A DNA stretch of 6,204 nucleotides from CADEEN01 sp031389585 (lineage in GTDB: Bacteria; Pseudomonadota; Gammaproteobacteria; Burkholderiales; Burkholderiaceae_C): NCBI GenBank assembly GCA_031389585.1, contig JANMSS010000184.1, forward strand, positions 1 to 6,204, read 5' to 3'. A program made the translations under genes and the position numbers. The notes under the pieces are model-generated. The model saw only the letters and a program-made list of their open reading frames with translations, ran no database searches and was not told where the DNA came from. Numbering within the stretch: position 1 is the stretch's first letter; each line of letters begins with the position of its first letter. Positions 5,269 to 6,204 of this stretch are shown piece by piece.

Positions 5269-6204
5269 TCAGAAGGTGCGAACCTTAGGAGGAACGCTGT
5301 CCACTGTCAGCGGCTTCAACTGCACCGGCTTGTAGTCGAGCCGGTTGCCATCGGCATACCACAGCGTGTGTTTCAGCCACTGCGCATCGTTGCGGCCCAG
5401 CGGGAACTGCGGGTCGTCGGCGGCGCGCTCGTACTCCTTGACGGTGTGGGCGCCGCGGCACTCATGGCGTGCCGCCGCCGACTCGATCGTGGCCTGCGCT
5501 GCCTCGATCAGGTTCTCGACCTCCAGCGCCTCGATGCGTGCGGTGTTGAAGACCTTGCTTTTATCCTTCAAGGCGATGGCCGCCACGCGTTCGCGAAGCG
5601 CCGCCACCTTGTGCGTGCCCTCGTTCAGCAGTGCCTGCGTGCGGAACACCGCGGCGTGCTGCTGCATGGTGTTGCGCAGCTCGTTGGCCACGTCCTGTGA
5701 ATACTCACCGCTGCTGCTGGCGTCGAGCCTGGCGATGCGCGACAGCGACGCATCGGCGGCGTCGGCCGGCAGCGGCTTGTGCGAGGCGCTCGACTTGGCA
5801 TGCGCGCCAACGATGTGGTCGCCCGCCGCCTTGCCGAATACCAGCAGATCGAGCAGCGAATTGGTGCCCAGGCGATTCGCGCCATGCACACTGACGCAAG
5901 AGCATTCGCCGACGGCGTAAAACCCATTGACGACATCGTTAGGATTGCCGTCTTTTGGCGCCACCACCTGGCCGTTGATGTTGGTCGGGATTCCGCCCAT
6001 CTGGTAGTGGATGGTGGGCACCACCGGAATGGCTTCCTTGGTGACGTCGACGTTGGCGAAATTCTGGCCAATCTCGAACACGCTGGGCAGGCGCTTCATG
6101 ATGGTGTCTGCCCCGAGGTGGGTCAGGTCCAATTGGATGTAGTCCTTGTTGGGCCCGCAGCCACGGCCTTCCTTGATCTCCTGGTCCATGCAGCGCGAGA
6201 CGAA
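5269..6204 (-). CDS. sdhA: Succinate dehydrogenase flavoprotein subunit, C-terminal half (5' end beyond the right edge)
   Basis: SdhA oxidises succinate to fumarate using covalently bound FAD. The last 311 codons are in the window, about half of a protein that is normally near 590-600 residues. The frame is open to the right edge and begins FVSRCMDQEIKEGRGCGP, which aligns inside the protein, so the ATG at 6189 is an internal methionine. Visible active-site segments are PTIHYQMGGIPT (the histidine equals E. coli H354) and HGANRLGTNSLLD (the arginine equals E. coli R399). The C-terminal domain follows, with the family SRGAH-type motif as ECRGAHTVKEYERA, and ends PPKVRTF. The covalent-FAD histidine and the Rossmann fold lie outside. 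sdhC and sdhD, the membrane anchors, are expected upstream but cannot be seen. Confidence 0.97.
   Translation of the reverse strand, partial: FVSRCMDQEIKEGRGCGPNKDYIQLDLTHLGADTIMKRLPSVFEIGQNFANVDVTKEAIPVVPTIHYQMGGIPTNINGQVVAPKDGNPNDVVNGFYAVGECSCVSVHGANRLGTNSLLDLLVFGKAAGDHIVGAHAKSSASHKPLPADAADASLSRIARLDASSSGEYSQDVANELRNTMQQHAAVFRTQALLNEGTHKVAALRERVAAIALKDKSKVFNTARIEALEVENLIEAAQATIESAAARHECRGAHTVKEYERAADDPQFPLGRNDAQWLKHTLWYADGNRLDYKPVQLKPLTVDSVPPKVRTF

Noticed and set aside
6187..6189. ATG at 6189 as the sdhA start
   Set aside because: The frame is open to the right edge and the residues before it (FVSRC) align with the interior of SdhA, so the gene is cut by the window.
1..6204. Search for CRISPR arrays, tRNA or rRNA genes, insertion sequences, attachment sites, toxin-antitoxin pairs or phage genes
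   Set aside because: I saw no repeat-spacer pattern, tRNA-like cloverleaf, transposase or integrase motif. The inverted repeats found are short hairpins explained above.

Overview
The window looks like GC-rich chromosomal DNA from a betaproteobacterium, most likely order Burkholderiales and probably near Comamonadaceae. This is inferred from the protein sequences, from the gene order sdhA-sdhB-sdhE-gltA, from the C-terminally extended IF-1, and from the style of a GC-rich palindromic repeat. No rRNA or other taxonomic marker is present. Every gene I can support lies on the minus strand, so transcription runs from high to low coordinates.

Right part (6204 to 2875): the 3' half of sdhA, then complete sdhB, sdhE and gltA. 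These encode the flavoprotein and iron-sulfur subunits of succinate dehydrogenase (complex II), the factor that helps insert FAD into SdhA, and citrate synthase. sdhB/sdhE and sdhE/gltA each overlap by an ATGA, so they should be cotranscribed and translationally coupled. The 5' end of sdhE is unusual: it carries a GC-rich palindromic repeat, including a run of nine C residues on the coding strand, directly after the start codon. The repeat is translated as an extra N-terminal tail.

Middle (2874 to about 2029): a 234-base spacer that probably holds the gltA 3' end and a long cold-shock leader. It is followed by a small cold-shock (CSD) protein gene, two consecutive hairpins of which the second is a textbook intrinsic terminator, an infA-like gene for an IF-1 paralogue, and an intrinsic terminator after infA. 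Both small proteins are OB-fold RNA-binding proteins, which suggests a shared role in RNA structure or translation, perhaps in the cold.

Left part (1883 to 1): the first 627 residues of a large protein that runs off the left edge. It consists of alanine-rich helical (TPR-like) repeats followed by the start of a GAF domain. It is probably the sensory front of a multidomain signalling protein whose output domain lies outside the window.

Most of the window is conserved housekeeping sequence. I see no mobile element, CRISPR array, tRNA or rRNA, and nothing that amounts to a wholly new system. The points most worth a second look are the repeat inside sdhE, the csp/infA junction, and the truncated TPR-GAF protein.
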